Notes: generated from the letters alone by a model not told the origin. A stretch of DNA of 64,000 nucleotides from Acidobacteriota bacterium (GCA_016195325.1 JACPZX010000075.1:1-64000); one strand, 5' to 3'. Positions 1 through 11,528 are shown, counted from the first letter of the stretch. Translations and numbers: made by a program.

Positions 1-188
1 TGCGTCGTCGTCAACCTGATTCGCGGGGCCGCCACGGCGGGTCTCGAGTCACCGGAGACCCGGCCCCGCCGGCGCCCGCGATCGTCGTGGGCCTGCGCGC
101 GGAGCTCGACTCGGAAAGCGAAACCTATACGAAAGTCGCGCGGCATGTCAAGCGGACGAGAGGCGGAGGCGTGAGCGGGCTCGCGTGA
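1..188 (+). CDS. 3' end of an unidentified gene (partial, possibly frame-shifted)
   Basis: The left edge carries what looks like the tail of a plus-strand gene. From about base 50 the third frame has high GC at third codon positions and runs to a TGA at 186-188. Upstream of about base 50 the coding-like frame is instead the first one, which starts Cys-Val-Val-Val-Asn-Leu-Ile. This change suggests either a sequence indel or two overlapping gene ends. Too little is left to recognise a family. Confidence 0.3.
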   Translation, partial: RRRQPDSRGRHGGSRVTGDPAPPAPAIVVGLRAELDSESETYTKVARHVKRTRGGGVSGLA

Positions 189-256
189 ATGGACCCGCGA
201 CCGGCATCTCCTCTATCTTGAGCCGATCTCCTCTTCGAGGCGAGGCTTCCGCATCC

Positions 257-2196
257 ATGAGATCCCGTCGCAGCCATGCGCTGGCCGTCGCCGCGCTGCT
301 CGCACTGTTCGCGGTCGCCGCCTTCCTCTCCTCGAGGGAGGACTCGGCCACCTTCGACGAGACGGCGCACATCGCCGCGGGATACTCGGCCCTCGACGCC
401 CGCGACTTCCGGCTGAACCCCGAGCATCCCCCGCTCGCGAAGGTGTGGTGCGCGATCCCGTTGCTGTTCGATCGGGAGCTGGCGGCCGACTACGCCTCGG
501 CCTCCTGGCGCGGCACACCCGATCCCCGCGGCGCTCCCTACCGCACGGGAGCGGATCAGTGGACCTTCGGGTTCGAGCTCATGAACGGTCGAGGGGACAC
601 CCCGCACCGCCGGGATCCCGCGCGCGTGCTCGTCCCCGCCCGCTCGATGATGATCGCGCTCGGAGTCGCTCTCGGCCTCATCGTCTACGCCTGGTCGCGC
701 GATCTCTGGGGCCCGGCGGCCGGGCTCCTCTCGCTCTTCATCTTCACGCTGTCACCGCCCCTTCTCGCCCACGCGCGCCTCGTGACGACCGATCTGCCGG
801 CCGCGCTCGGGTTCACCTCGACGCTCTGGCTCCTCTGGCGGTACACGCAGCGTCCCGGCCCCGGCCGGGGGCTGCTCTTCGCCGCCGCCGTCGCGATCTC
901 GCAGATCGCGAAGTTCAGCCTCCTGATCCTCTGGCCGATTGCCGCGTGCATGACGATCGCGTGGATCTTCGCGGCGCCCCCCGGGGACGGCGGGCGCCGG
1001 GCTCGCGCGCTCCGCGCGACGGGGCTCTTCGCGGCGGCGCTGGCGCTCGCCTTCGCCGCGATCTGGGCCGCCTACGGTTTCCGCTTCGCCGCGGCCGCCG
1101 ACCCCGAGTACCGGCTGGACTGGGCGGATGCTGAAAACGGTCTCCTCCGGCCTCCCGGCCTCGCGGGCGCCGCGAGCGATCGACGCCTCCTCCCCGAGGC
1201 GTATCTCTACGGTCTCCACGCCTTCCTCGGGACGACCGAGAAGCGCGTCGGCTACCTCAACGGCGCCGTCTCGGTGGACGGATGGTGGTACTACTTCCCG
1301 GAAGCGTTCCTCCTCAAGACGCCCCCGGCATTCCTCCTGCTCCTCGGCGCCCTCGGCGCCACCGCGATCCTCACGAGGCGGCTCCGCTCGCCGAAGCTCT
1401 GGGCTCTCGGTGCGCCGGTCGCCGTCTATTCCGGCATGGCGATGAACAGCGCCGTCGACATCGGCCACCGGCACCTCCTCCCGATCTACCCGATTCTCAT
1501 CGTCGCCGCCGGAGCCGCCGCGCCGCTCGCCGTGACGGCGGGACGGCGGCGGGCGCTCGCGGCCTTCCTCGGCGGCACGATCGTCTCCTTCGTCGCGGCG
1601 ACGCCGGGGTATCTCTCGTACTTCAACGTCCTCGCCGGGGGGCCTCGCGGGGGATGGCGTTACCTTCTCGACTCGAACATCGACTGGGGCCAGGACCTCG
1701 CAAGGCTGAAGACCGCGATGGACGCCCACGGCATCCAGGAGGTCTACCTCGCGTACTTCGGGACGGCCGATCCGGCGAGCTACGGGATCCGGTTTCACAA
1801 GGTCCGCTTTCCGTACGATTTCTATCCCGACCTCGCGCCGACGCGGCCGGGACCCGGCCAGTACCTGGCGGTGAGTCTGAACGTCCTGTCCGGGCTCTAC
1901 GTCGACGACGTCACCGATTTCGCCAACTCGGTCCTGCGGCGCGGGTGGGTTCCGCGAGAGCGCCTCGCCGCGTGGCGCGCCGTGCGGGGTCGGGCGCTCG
2001 CGCGGCGCGAGCCGTACGCGCCTCTCCCGGACTGGCTCGTCGGGAACGGGGCGATCACCGAGGCGCAGAGGCGGGAGGCGACGGCGGGCCTCCTCTCCAC
2101 GTGGCTCACCCGCGTCCGCGAGTCGATGCAGCCGATCGCCCGCGCGGGAGACTCGATCTACATCTACCGGATCGAATCAGCGCCAGCCGGAGGCGT

Positions 2197-2200
<4 letters not shown>
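257..2200 (+). CDS. Membrane glycosyltransferase, GT39/ArnT-like (PMT_2 type)
   Basis: This is a polytopic GT-C glycosyltransferase of about 647 residues, expected to move a sugar from a polyprenyl-phosphate carrier to a lipid or protein in the inner membrane. The N-terminus is one membrane helix (residues 8-26). It is followed by an acidic FDE motif and an NPEHPPLAK loop typical of the first periplasmic loop of the family. At least eight further hydrophobic segments follow, then a C-terminal soluble part. An open frame continues upstream to base 185, but the ATG at 257 places the first helix at a normal distance and is preferred. The TAG stop shares the tetranucleotide CTAG with the stop of glnS on the other strand. 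The sugar and acceptor are unknown. Confidence 0.8.
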
Positions 2201-3882
<1,682 letters not shown>

Positions 3883-3910
3883 GAGCGCCCTCGGGGTGGC
3901 GGGGTTCAGG

Positions 3911-3985
3911 TGGCTGGGGCGGGAGGGCTCGAACCTCCAGATGGCGGATCCAGAGTCCGCTGCCTTACCATTTGGCTACGCCCCA
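3911..3985 (-). tRNA. tRNA-Gln (anticodon CUG), CCA encoded
   Basis: Read on the minus strand, the 75-base sequence folds as a cloverleaf. The acceptor stem TGGGGCG pairs with CGCCCCA. The anticodon loop is CTCTGGA with anticodon CTG, the T-loop is TTCGAGC, the discriminator is G and the CCA tail is encoded. The weak U1-A72 first pair and G73 are the known identity elements for GlnRS. The gene lies directly upstream of glnS. Confidence 0.96.
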
Positions 3986-4016
3986 CCTGTGGCCCGGAGG
4001 GCCGACGGAAGCGAAC

Positions 4017-4045
4017 ACTCTACGGCAACCGCGGCGGGGGAGCAA
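4017..4045 (-). promoter_or_regulatory. Candidate sigma-70 promoter for tRNA-Gln (and glnS)
   Basis: On the minus strand TTGCTC (4045-4040) is followed after exactly 17 bases by TAGAGT (4022-4017). Transcription would start near 4010, about 25 bases before the mature tRNA 5' end. The short leader holds a GGCCC/GGGCC hairpin at 3991-4003. The rest of the stretch to 4104 shows no gene. Confidence 0.5.
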
Positions 4046-4104
4046 GTGGGCGGCGGCGGACCGGTTCAGGCGCATGGCGCGAGCGGCGGCGGCGCCGGAA
4101 CGCG

Positions 4105-5700
4105 TCATTCGGGATCTCCCGGGTCGTTGAAGAGAGCCCGGAGCGCGATGGAGCCGTGCCCCTTCTGCGGGAATCCCAGTGCCTCGGGATTTCCCGGGTC
4201 GAGGTTCGAGGCGGTGTCGTCCGGTGGGAAGAGCACCAGCGACTCCAGGAACGCGAGCATCGCGGCGCGTGGAGCGTCCGGCAGCGCGGCGAACCGGTCC
4301 CGCGAGGTCTGGGCTTCGCCGCCGTGCCGGAGTATCACCTCGGTCAGGCTGGTGCTGCGTCCGTCGTGGCCGTAGGGCGGCGTGGATCCGACTCCCCAGA
4401 GCGGCTCGGTCATGAACAGCGTCGTGACGGATCCGTCAAAGTTTCTCTCGTGAAACGTGGGTCCGAGGTCGTGTCGCCGGAAATCGGCAAAGATGTCTTT
4501 CACGAGGAAAGGCTGCCCCGACGGCAGCTTCAGAGGGGGTTGCCCCACCGTGTCCTGGATGAGCTGGAGCCGGGGTGAGGCCGTGGCGAAGAGCCGATTG
4601 AAGATACCGCGTGCAGGGTCGAACGCCGTCTCGACATCGGCCACTCGACGGTCGCGATCGATCCAGAGATCCTGGATGTGGCAGGACGCGCATCCCACTC
4701 TCTGAAACACCCGGCGTCCCGCCGCCGTGGCCTCGGCGGGCTGCGAGAGCCCAGGCCTGAAGTAGTTGAGGAGATAGAATTCGATATAATCGACGAGGCT
4801 GACCGGGACTTCGTTGACCACGCCGTCGCGATCCGGATCGTCCGTCGGGCCCTGCGCCTTCGGCGCTTCGATCCGATCGAGGCTGCCGCTGAGGAGCATC
4901 CCCGCCGGCGTCACGATATCCGCGCCGCCGGAGGCGGCCACGAGATCCGGGTCCACCGCCTGAAGCCCCATCTCCGCGTTGAGCGCGCCGACGACGAACT
5001 CGCGAATCGAGGTCGTTCCACCCTGGGCGAAGAAGGGGCGCACGCGCAGGTCGGGGTTCACCCCGCGCACGGCGGAGGTGTCGATGTCGCCGTTCGGAAG
5101 CGCGGTCAGCGCTCCGAAATCAATTCCCTTGGCGATCAGGCGGCGCGTCGCCGGCCTCCCGGTCGCCCGCGCCTCTGCGATCGCGAGCGATCGCGTTGCC
5201 CGCAGTTCCCTCGTGATCTCGTCCGCGACCATCTCGACCAGCCCGAGGCCGAAGAGGTGAGGGGCGTCACGGCTGTCGGGTCTCGTGAAGACGTCGCCGC
5301 CGAAGCCGGCGGCGCCTCGAGGCCGGCCGTGACAGCCCGCGCAGCTGTCTGCGAGCCCCGCCCCGAGCGATGCGTCCGCCGCGATGTCGCCCACGCCGTC
5401 GCCGGATCGGGGCCCCGCGCCCTCGGCGAGCGTGAACTTGCGCTGGAAGATCTGCCGGCCCCGGCGGATGGCGCGGAAGGGGTCGCGATGGATGACGTAC
5501 AGGGAGGAACCCGGCAGGAGATCGTCGCCGCGACCGGGGCCCGCCTGCTCGGCGAGTGACTTGTGGATCCCTTCATTCGCGACGCTGGGGGTCTGCGTCG
5601 TGTCGGTCATCTGCGCCCTGGCCGATCCTGCGCTGAGCAGGGCCGCCGCGAGCAGCGCCGGAAACCAGTCACTGAACGGTCGAACGGTCTGTCGTCTCAT
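4105..5700 (-). CDS. Secreted di-heme oxidoreductase (DUF1111 / cytochrome c peroxidase-like)
   Basis: The 531-residue protein has a signal peptide (hydrophobic stretch ending SARAQ) and two c-type heme sites, CAGCH near residue 120 and CASCH near residue 365. The spacing and the conserved GHDGR and RHGG motifs near the C-terminus match the di-heme oxidoreductase family related to di-heme peroxidases, which act in the periplasm. The open frame runs further upstream, but the ATG at 5700 has a strong GGAGG Shine-Dalgarno sequence and begins the signal peptide. It follows a two-component pair on the same strand with an 83-base gap, so that pair may control it. The physiological substrate is not evident. 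Confidence 0.85.
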   Translation of the reverse strand: MRRQTVRPFSDWFPALLAAALLSAGSARAQMTDTTQTPSVANEGIHKSLAEQAGPGRGDDLLPGSSLYVIHRDPFRAIRRGRQIFQRKFTLAEGAGPRSGDGVGDIAADASLGAGLADSCAGCHGRPRGAAGFGGDVFTRPDSRDAPHLFGLGLVEMVADEITRELRATRSLAIAEARATGRPATRRLIAKGIDFGALTALPNGDIDTSAVRGVNPDLRVRPFFAQGGTTSIREFVVGALNAEMGLQAVDPDLVAASGGADIVTPAGMLLSGSLDRIEAPKAQGPTDDPDRDGVVNEVPVSLVDYIEFYLLNYFRPGLSQPAEATAAGRRVFQRVGCASCHIQDLWIDRDRRVADVETAFDPARGIFNRLFATASPRLQLIQDTVGQPPLKLPSGQPFLVKDIFADFRRHDLGPTFHERNFDGSVTTLFMTEPLWGVGSTPPYGHDGRSTSLTEVILRHGGEAQTSRDRFAALPDAPRAAMLAFLESLVLFPPDDTASNLDPGNPEALGFPQKGHGSIALRALFNDPGDPE

Positions 5701-5783
5701 GCAGCACCTCCCTCCACGATCCGGTGAGGAGGTTACGCCCGGCCCGTCGCCGGCGCATGTCGCATGATGATGTGATCCGTGGA

Positions 5784-6464
5784 TCAGACCAGCCCTTCGC
5801 GCAGAGCGCGGCCGACCGCTTCGGCGACGCTGTGCACCTGGAGCTTCCCGTAGATCCGGCGGATGTAGGTGCGGACGGTGTCGAGGCTGATGTTCATCTC
5901 GTCGGCGGCCTGCTTGTAGGCGAGCCCGCGCACGAGGCATCGCAGGACCTGCTGCTCACGCTCGGAGAGATCGAGAGCGGCCGCGACGGGACGCGCCGCG
6001 GGCGAGCGGACCCCCTCTCCCGGACTGCGGAGGATCTGGAGGATGCTGCGGGCCACACCGGGTGTCAGCGGGGATCCGCCGGACGCGACGACGCGGATCT
6101 GCGCGATCAGATCCGACGCGGGCGTTTTCTTGAGCAGGTAGCCGTCGGCCCCGGCGCAGATCGCCTGAAGAATCGTGGCCGGCTCCTCGAACACCGTGAG
6201 CGCCACGACCGGGACGTCGGCGACTCCGGCCTTGAATCGCCGGATGACCTCGATCCCGCTCATCTCCGGCAGATCGAGATCCATCAGGACGAGATTCAGC
6301 CCCGAGAGGCGCGGCCGGCCGGTCTCCGGGGCGGCCTCGCGCAGGAACGCCGTCGGCGAATCGAAGCTGCCCGCGAGCGCGATCCCGGGCTCGTAGGAGA
6401 AGAGCGCCTCGAGACCGGAGCGATAGTTCGCGTCATCTTCCACGAAGGCCACCCTCAAGGTCAC
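5784..6464 (-). CDS. LuxR/NarL-family response regulator
   Basis: The 226-residue cytoplasmic regulator has an N-terminal receiver domain with the acidic ED pair near residue 8 and the phospho-acceptor Asp in LMDLDLP near residue 60. A C-terminal LuxR helix-turn-helix (LSEREQQVL to TVRTYIRRIY) binds DNA. The GTG at 6464 is preferred because it follows a GAGGAG sequence and sits 34 bases after the kinase stop. The upstream in-frame ATG at 6542 would overlap the kinase gene. It is the natural partner of the propeller kinase encoded immediately upstream, and a candidate regulator of the di-heme oxidoreductase downstream. Confidence 0.9.
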   Translation of the reverse strand: MTLRVAFVEDDANYRSGLEALFSYEPGIALAGSFDSPTAFLREAAPETGRPRLSGLNLVLMDLDLPEMSGIEVIRRFKAGVADVPVVALTVFEEPATILQAICAGADGYLLKKTPASDLIAQIRVVASGGSPLTPGVARSILQILRSPGEGVRSPAARPVAAALDLSEREQQVLRCLVRGLAYKQAADEMNISLDTVRTYIRRIYGKLQVHSVAEAVGRALREGLV

Positions 6465-6498
6465 GAAGTCGCTCTCCTCATCCGCGCGACGAGCGGGC

Positions 6499-9400
6499 TC
6501 AAGGTGCCCCCAATTCGCGTCCCGCGCCTGTCGCATGATCATGCGATGCGGGAGGGCGGCCCTCGGCTTCGGGGCGGAACCAGAGGCTGACTCTCGTCCC
6601 GGACGGCGCGAGCGCGGTCCACTCGATGCGAGCGCCCATCTCCCCGGCTCGCGCCCGCATGTTCGCGAGGCCCATGCCGCGGCGCCCGCGTCGATCAGGC
6701 GTCACGTCGGTCATCCCCCGGCCGTCGTCCTCCACGTCCAGCCGCCAGAGGCGCCCTTCCGGCGCGAGCCTCAGGGTCGCGCGCCTGGCACCCGAGTGCT
6801 TCGCCGCGTTGTGGATCGCCTCGAGAGCGATGAGCAGGACGTTGCGGCGGACCGTCAGGGAAGCGGATACCCTCGGCCACGGAGACGGGAAGTCGAGCAC
6901 GAGATCCCGCCCTTCCTCGGGAAACATGCGCGAGGCCCTCTCGGCGATGTGCGCCGCGAGCGCCTCCAGCTCCGCCGAGGCGGGACCCAGGGACCAGACG
7001 ATGTCGCCGAGGGAGGAGCCGAGCTCCGCCGCCATCGCGGCAATCCTCGAGGCGAGCGTGCGCCGGACCGACTCCTCCATCCCGTTCCGGCCCGCGAGCT
7101 CCGCGAGGATCCCGATGCTCCCGAGTCCGGATCCGATGGCGTCGTGAAGGTCCGCGGCGATCTCGATTCTCACGCGCTCGAGCCCGACGAGGCCGGCGAC
7201 GCGGACCCTGTGCGCGGCGTAGGCCAACCCCGCGAGCGCCGCGAGGAGCGAGATCCTGAACCACAGCCGCCGCCAGAGGGGGGGCGTGACGGTGAAATCG
7301 AACGACGCCGGCCGCGCGCTGAGCCGTCCGCTCGAGTCGATGGCCCTCACCAGGAAACGGTAGGTCCCGGGCGTGAGGTTGGCGTACGTGATCACCCTCT
7401 TCTCGGTCGGCGGGAGCCAGTCCTCGTCCGCCCCCTCCAGCCGGGTCTGGTAGAGCCGTCTCTCGCCGGCGAGAAAGGTCACGCTGCTGTACTCGATCTC
7501 CACGTCGCGCTCGTCCGATGTGAGGTGCGTCGGACCGATCTCGCTCTCTCCGTACGCCGACAGGGGGCTCCGCGCTCCGGCGATCTTCAGGCCGTCGATG
7601 CGTATCTCGGGAGCGAGAGCGGGGACATCCGGCCGCGGCGTGAGCCGCGACAGTCCCAGCTTCGAACCGAACCACAGGTCGCCCGCCCCGTCACCGTGCG
7701 CGACCGTCGGATCGTTCCCCGCGAGCCCATCGGTGCTCGTGAAGTGACGGACCCGCCCGGTCGCCGTGTCGAGGCGATCGACGCCCCGGCTGTGGCCGAC
7801 GTAGATCCGCCCCTCGCGATCCTCGGCGAGGGCGGCGCATAGGTCGGAGGCCAGCCCCTCCCGCGTCGTGTAACTGCGGAACGAAGGGCGCTCGGCAGCG
7901 GGATCATCGACGCATGCGACGCCGCCGCGGCTTCCAGCGATCCAGAGCCTCCCGGACCGATCGACGTGGAGATCGCCGATCAGCCCCGCGGGCAGGCCGT
8001 CGCGCGCGTCGAAGAAGTCGAACCGGTCGCGACGATGACGGAGCAGGCCGCCGTGGTAGAGGCCGACCCAGACCGCGCCGGATCGATCCTCGGTGAACGA
8101 CGAAGGATAGACGGGGATGTCCGGGAGCCCGTCCGCGGCGCGGAAGGACTCGAACCGGTCCGTTCTTCTGTCGAGGCGCGCGAGGCGATGGGTCGGCTCC
8201 CCCCCGACTCCAACCCAGATGTCGCTTCGCGAGTCCTCGAAGACCCGGAAGATCACGTCCCCCGGCAGGCCGTCGCGCGTCGTGTAGATCCTCTCCGGGA
8301 GTCGCCGGGGAAGATCCTCGAGAAGCGTCCCCTTCGGGTACCTGCACAGGCCGCGGCCGGTCGGGTACCACCAGATTCCGAGGCGGTCCTGGAGGAGGAG
8401 CTGGTTCCATCCCCATCCGAGGTAGTCGATCGAGGGGGGAATCTTCGGCGTGACGTCGAGAAAGCGCTCGCCCGACAGCTCGAAGATGCGCTCCTCTTCT
8501 CGCACGAAGAGGATCCCGTCGCGCGACTCGCCGATCTGGCTCACGGTGCCCCGTCCGATGCCGTCCGACTCCTGGTACGAGACGAGGCCGTACGACGCGA
8601 GCTTCGTCACACCGCCGGCCTCGGTGCCGACCCAGAGGTTTCCCTCCCGGTCTTCGGCGATGGACGAGATCGACTCGTGGCCGAGACCCTCCGCGCGGCC
8701 CAGCATCCGGAACCTTTCCGGCACGGCCGCCGGCGCCATCCAACCGAGACCCGCCGTCGTGCCGGCCCAGACGGAGCCGTCACGGGACTCGTAGAGTGCG
8801 AGGACCCATTTTTCCGGCAGCCCGTCGAGCCGCGTGAATCGTCGCTCGACGATAGATCTTCCGGGCGAAGGGTCGGCTACCAGTCGAACGAGCCCCGCCG
8901 CCGTCCCGATCCACAAGCGGCCCCGTCTGTCCTCCAGGATCGAGATGACACGGTTCTGCGGGAGGCCATCGCGCTCGGTGAAGTGTTCGAGCCGCCCGCC
9001 GGAGAGGCGACGGTACAGGCCGCTCCGTGCGCCGATCCAGAGCGATCCGCGGCGATCCCGGGCGAGGCTCTCGACGACCTCGCCTTCCCCCTCGCCCGGA
9101 TCGAACGCGATTTCGACCTTGCGCAGCGATGGCGGGCCGGGAGGCTCCGTCAGCTCGAAGAGCCCGCGATCGGTTCCGACCAGGACGGCTCCATCGGGCT
9201 GTTCGAGCAGCACGTTGATCTCCGGGTCGCTTGCCGCGCCGAGCGCCCTCACGGTGGTGAACTGCCGGGCGCCGGGCCGCGGCCTCGGCTCGAAGCGGCA
9301 CAGGCCCCGCCTCGTGCCTACCCAGAGATCACCCCTGCGAGTTTCCAGCAGGGCCGCGACGGCATCGCTGGGGAGTCCCTGCTCGATCCCGAGCGTGGCG

Positions 9401-9639
9401 AAGCGGTACCCATCGAACCGCGAAACTCCTCCCATCGTCGCGATCCAGAGGAATCCGCGCGAGTCCTGAATCACGCCCGTCACCGCGTCCCGCGCCAGGC
9501 CGTCGGAGGTCGTGTACACCTTCGCGGGGAACCGCTCGGCGCGGCAGACTCCCGACGGCGAGACGAGGATCAGGACGACGGTGAGCCAGCGCCGGACGCA
9601 TCGGGCTCGCGCGCCCGCGCTGTGGCTGGTGTCCGGCAT
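6499..9639 (-). CDS. Propeller-type sensor histidine kinase (two-component regulator propeller, Y_Y_Y, HisKA_3)
   Basis: This 1046-residue sensor starts with a signal/anchor helix and has about 13 periplasmic propeller repeats of the form WIGTxxGLxR, enough for two seven-bladed propellers. A Y_Y_Y domain and one transmembrane helix (about residue 800) follow. The kinase core has the phospho-acceptor His in DLHDAIGSGL near residue 832, an N box EAIHNAAKHSG and a DDGRGM ATP-lid motif. The family is known for sensing extracellular polymers, often polysaccharides, though here the ligand is unknown. The ATG at 9639 follows a GGGGAC sequence; an in-frame ATG at 9660 is the alternative. The response regulator follows 34 bases downstream. 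Confidence 0.9.
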   Translation of the reverse strand: MPDTSHSAGARARCVRRWLTVVLILVSPSGVCRAERFPAKVYTTSDGLARDAVTGVIQDSRGFLWIATMGGVSRFDGYRFATLGIEQGLPSDAVAALLETRRGDLWVGTRRGLCRFEPRPRPGARQFTTVRALGAASDPEINVLLEQPDGAVLVGTDRGLFELTEPPGPPSLRKVEIAFDPGEGEGEVVESLARDRRGSLWIGARSGLYRRLSGGRLEHFTERDGLPQNRVISILEDRRGRLWIGTAAGLVRLVADPSPGRSIVERRFTRLDGLPEKWVLALYESRDGSVWAGTTAGLGWMAPAAVPERFRMLGRAEGLGHESISSIAEDREGNLWVGTEAGGVTKLASYGLVSYQESDGIGRGTVSQIGESRDGILFVREEERIFELSGERFLDVTPKIPPSIDYLGWGWNQLLLQDRLGIWWYPTGRGLCRYPKGTLLEDLPRRLPERIYTTRDGLPGDVIFRVFEDSRSDIWVGVGGEPTHRLARLDRRTDRFESFRAADGLPDIPVYPSSFTEDRSGAVWVGLYHGGLLRHRRDRFDFFDARDGLPAGLIGDLHVDRSGRLWIAGSRGGVACVDDPAAERPSFRSYTTREGLASDLCAALAEDREGRIYVGHSRGVDRLDTATGRVRHFTSTDGLAGNDPTVAHGDGAGDLWFGSKLGLSRLTPRPDVPALAPEIRIDGLKIAGARSPLSAYGESEIGPTHLTSDERDVEIEYSSVTFLAGERRLYQTRLEGADEDWLPPTEKRVITYANLTPGTYRFLVRAIDSSGRLSARPASFDFTVTPPLWRRLWFRISLLAALAGLAYAAHRVRVAGLVGLERVRIEIAADLHDAIGSGLGSIGILAELAGRNGMEESVRRTLASRIAAMAAELGSSLGDIVWSLGPASAELEALAAHIAERASRMFPEEGRDLVLDFPSPWPRVSASLTVRRNVLLIALEAIHNAAKHSGARRATLRLAPEGRLWRLDVEDDGRGMTDVTPDRRGRRGMGLANMRARAGEMGARIEWTALAPSGTRVSLWFRPEAEGRPPASHDHATGAGRELGAP

Positions 9640-9823
9640 GTCCCCGGGATGGATGCGCATTCTCTACCGGCCCGCGGCGGGGGAAGAGCCCGGCCGCACG
9701 AGGCCCACAAGGTACCTGAAGAGACGCCTGATTGCCCCGCGCGTTACGCATTCCTGCCCTGCTCCGCTCGTGATCAGGAAAAAGCAGCGCTGGATCGACG
9801 TTTCCGTGCGAGCGGAGATGGAG

Positions 9824-9829
9824 TAGATT
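9824..9829 (+). promoter_or_regulatory. -10-like hexamer TAGATT, 8 bases before the ABC-F start
   Basis: TAGATT ends 8 bases before the ATG at 9838. No clear Shine-Dalgarno sequence is present, so a leaderless transcript is likely. The -35 region (TTTCCG at 9801-9806) is only a partial match. Confidence 0.4.
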
Positions 9830-9837
9830 CCCGCCTC

Positions 9838-11475
9838 ATGATCTCCTTCGACGGCATCAGCAAAGCGTACGGCAAGCAGGTCGTTTTCGTCGAGGCCTCC
9901 TTCCAGCTCAACCCCGGCGAGAAGGTGGGCCTCGTCGGCCCGAACGGCGCCGGGAAGACGACGATTTTCCGGATGATCGTGGGCGAGGAGGCGCCGAACG
10001 ACGGCGCCGTCACGGTCCCGAAGAAGATCACCATCGGCTACTTCCGCCAGGACGTCGAGGAGATGTCGGGGCGCTCGGTCCTCGACGAGGCGATCGCGGG
10101 GAGCGGCCGCGCCGGCGATCTCCACCACGAGCTCGAGGCCCTGCAGCACGCGATGGCCGACCCCGCGAGGGCCTCAGAGTCCGACGCCATCCTCGCGCGC
10201 TTCGGGGAAGTCCAGGAGGAGTACGAGCACCTCGGCGGCTACGCCCTCGAGAGCCGTGCGCGGGAGGTGCTGCACGGCCTCGGCTTCGACGACGAGCGCA
10301 TCGACGGCGACGTGGGCGATCTGTCGGGCGGCTGGAAGATGCGCGTCGCGATGGCGCGCGTCCTGCTGGGCCGCCCCGACGTCCTCCTGATGGACGAGCC
10401 GACGAACCACCTCGACATCGAGTCGATCGTGTGGCTGCAGTCTTTTCTCGAGGGATACGCGGGCGCGCTTCTCATGACGTCGCACGATCGCGAGTTCCTC
10501 AACCACATCGTCTCGAAGATCGCCGAGATCGACGGGGGCGAGATCACCGTCTACTCGGGAAACTACGACTTCTACGAGAGGGAGCGGACGCTCCGCGAGA
10601 CGAACCGCGAGGCGGCCTACGCGCGCCAGCAGTCGATGCTCGCGAAGGAGCAGCGCTTCATCGATCGCTTCCGGACGCACGCTTCGAAGGCCTCGCAGGT
10701 GCAGAGCCGCATCAAGGCCCTCGACAAGATCGAGAAGGTCATCCTTCCCCGGCGTCGCGCGATCGTGAGGTTCGAGTTCCGGGATCCGCCCCGCTCGGGG
10801 GACCAGGTCGCGGTGATCTCGGGGCTCCACAAGGCGTACGGCCGGCGCGTCATCTTCAAGGGGCTCGATTTCACGATCCAGCGTCGGGAGAGATGGGCGG
10901 TGATGGGGCGGAACGGGGCGGGGAAGACGACGCTCCTCCGCATCATCTCGGGGGTGCTGGCGCCCGATTCCGGCTCGGTCCGTCTCGGGGCGAGCTTGAA
11001 GATGGGGTACTTCGCGCAGCAGTCGCTCGACGTCCTCGATCCTTCTCTGACGGTCTTCGAGCAGCTCTCGGCGGATTTCCCGATCGAGGGGATCGGGGTC
11101 ATCCGGTCCCTGGCAGGGGCTTTCCAGTTCTCGGGGGACGACGTCGAGAAGAAGATCCGGTCCTTGTCCGGTGGGGAGAAGTCGCGGTTGGCGATGGCGC
11201 GGCTCCTCTTCGATCCGCCGAACTTCCTGGTGCTGGACGAGCCGACGAACCATCTGGATCTCGCGACGAAGGAGATGCTGGTGGACTCCCTCAAGGGGTT
11301 CGAGGGGACGATGATCTTCGTCTCGCACGACCGGACGTTCCTTCGCGGCCTCGGCACGCGGGTGCTCGAGCTGGGAGGGGAGAGCGGGGTTGATGCGCAG
11401 CCGCACGTCTACCCGGGGTCGTACGTGGACTACGTGGCGCGGACGGGGCACGAGGCGCCCGGGACGTATGTGTAG
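9838..11475 (+). CDS. ABC-F family ATPase (ribosome-associated type)
   Basis: The 545-residue soluble protein holds two ATP-binding cassettes and no membrane domain, as in Uup/EttA-type translation factors that act on the ribosome. The Walker A motifs are GPNGAGKTT (about residue 36) and GRNGAGKTT (about residue 358). The signature motifs are LSGGWKM and LSGGEKS, and Walker B is followed by DEPTNHLD in both halves. The linker between the cassettes is charged and long, as in the family. An open frame extends far upstream opposite the histidine kinase, but homology begins at this ATG (MISFDGISKAYG). It is divergent from the kinase. Resistance-type ABC-F proteins look alike, so the exact subfamily is open. 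Confidence 0.93.
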   Translation: MISFDGISKAYGKQVVFVEASFQLNPGEKVGLVGPNGAGKTTIFRMIVGEEAPNDGAVTVPKKITIGYFRQDVEEMSGRSVLDEAIAGSGRAGDLHHELEALQHAMADPARASESDAILARFGEVQEEYEHLGGYALESRAREVLHGLGFDDERIDGDVGDLSGGWKMRVAMARVLLGRPDVLLMDEPTNHLDIESIVWLQSFLEGYAGALLMTSHDREFLNHIVSKIAEIDGGEITVYSGNYDFYERERTLRETNREAAYARQQSMLAKEQRFIDRFRTHASKASQVQSRIKALDKIEKVILPRRRAIVRFEFRDPPRSGDQVAVISGLHKAYGRRVIFKGLDFTIQRRERWAVMGRNGAGKTTLLRIISGVLAPDSGSVRLGASLKMGYFAQQSLDVLDPSLTVFEQLSADFPIEGIGVIRSLAGAFQFSGDDVEKKIRSLSGGEKSRLAMARLLFDPPNFLVLDEPTNHLDLATKEMLVDSLKGFEGTMIFVSHDRTFLRGLGTRVLELGGESGVDAQPHVYPGSYVDYVARTGHEAPGTYV

Positions 11476-11500
11476 GGGGGGTCTCGGAGTGGCTTGATTT

Positions 11501-11515
11501 TCTCAAAATATGAGA
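11501..11515. promoter_or_regulatory. Inverted repeat TCTCA-N5-TGAGA before the PadR-like gene
   Basis: A 5-base inverted repeat with an AT-rich centre lies 13 bases before the ATG at 11529, in the only AT-rich patch between the two genes. PadR-family proteins usually bind short AT-containing palindromes at their own promoter, so autoregulation is plausible. A TATTCT hexamer at 11517-11522 could serve as the -10 element of a leaderless transcript. Confidence 0.35.
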
Positions 11516-11528
11516 TTATTCTGACCTC

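Noticed and set aside
7966-9837. Long plus-strand open frame joined to the ABC-F gene
   Set aside because: It lies opposite the histidine kinase, is Arg/Pro/Glu-rich without any domain, and ABC-F homology starts only at 9838.
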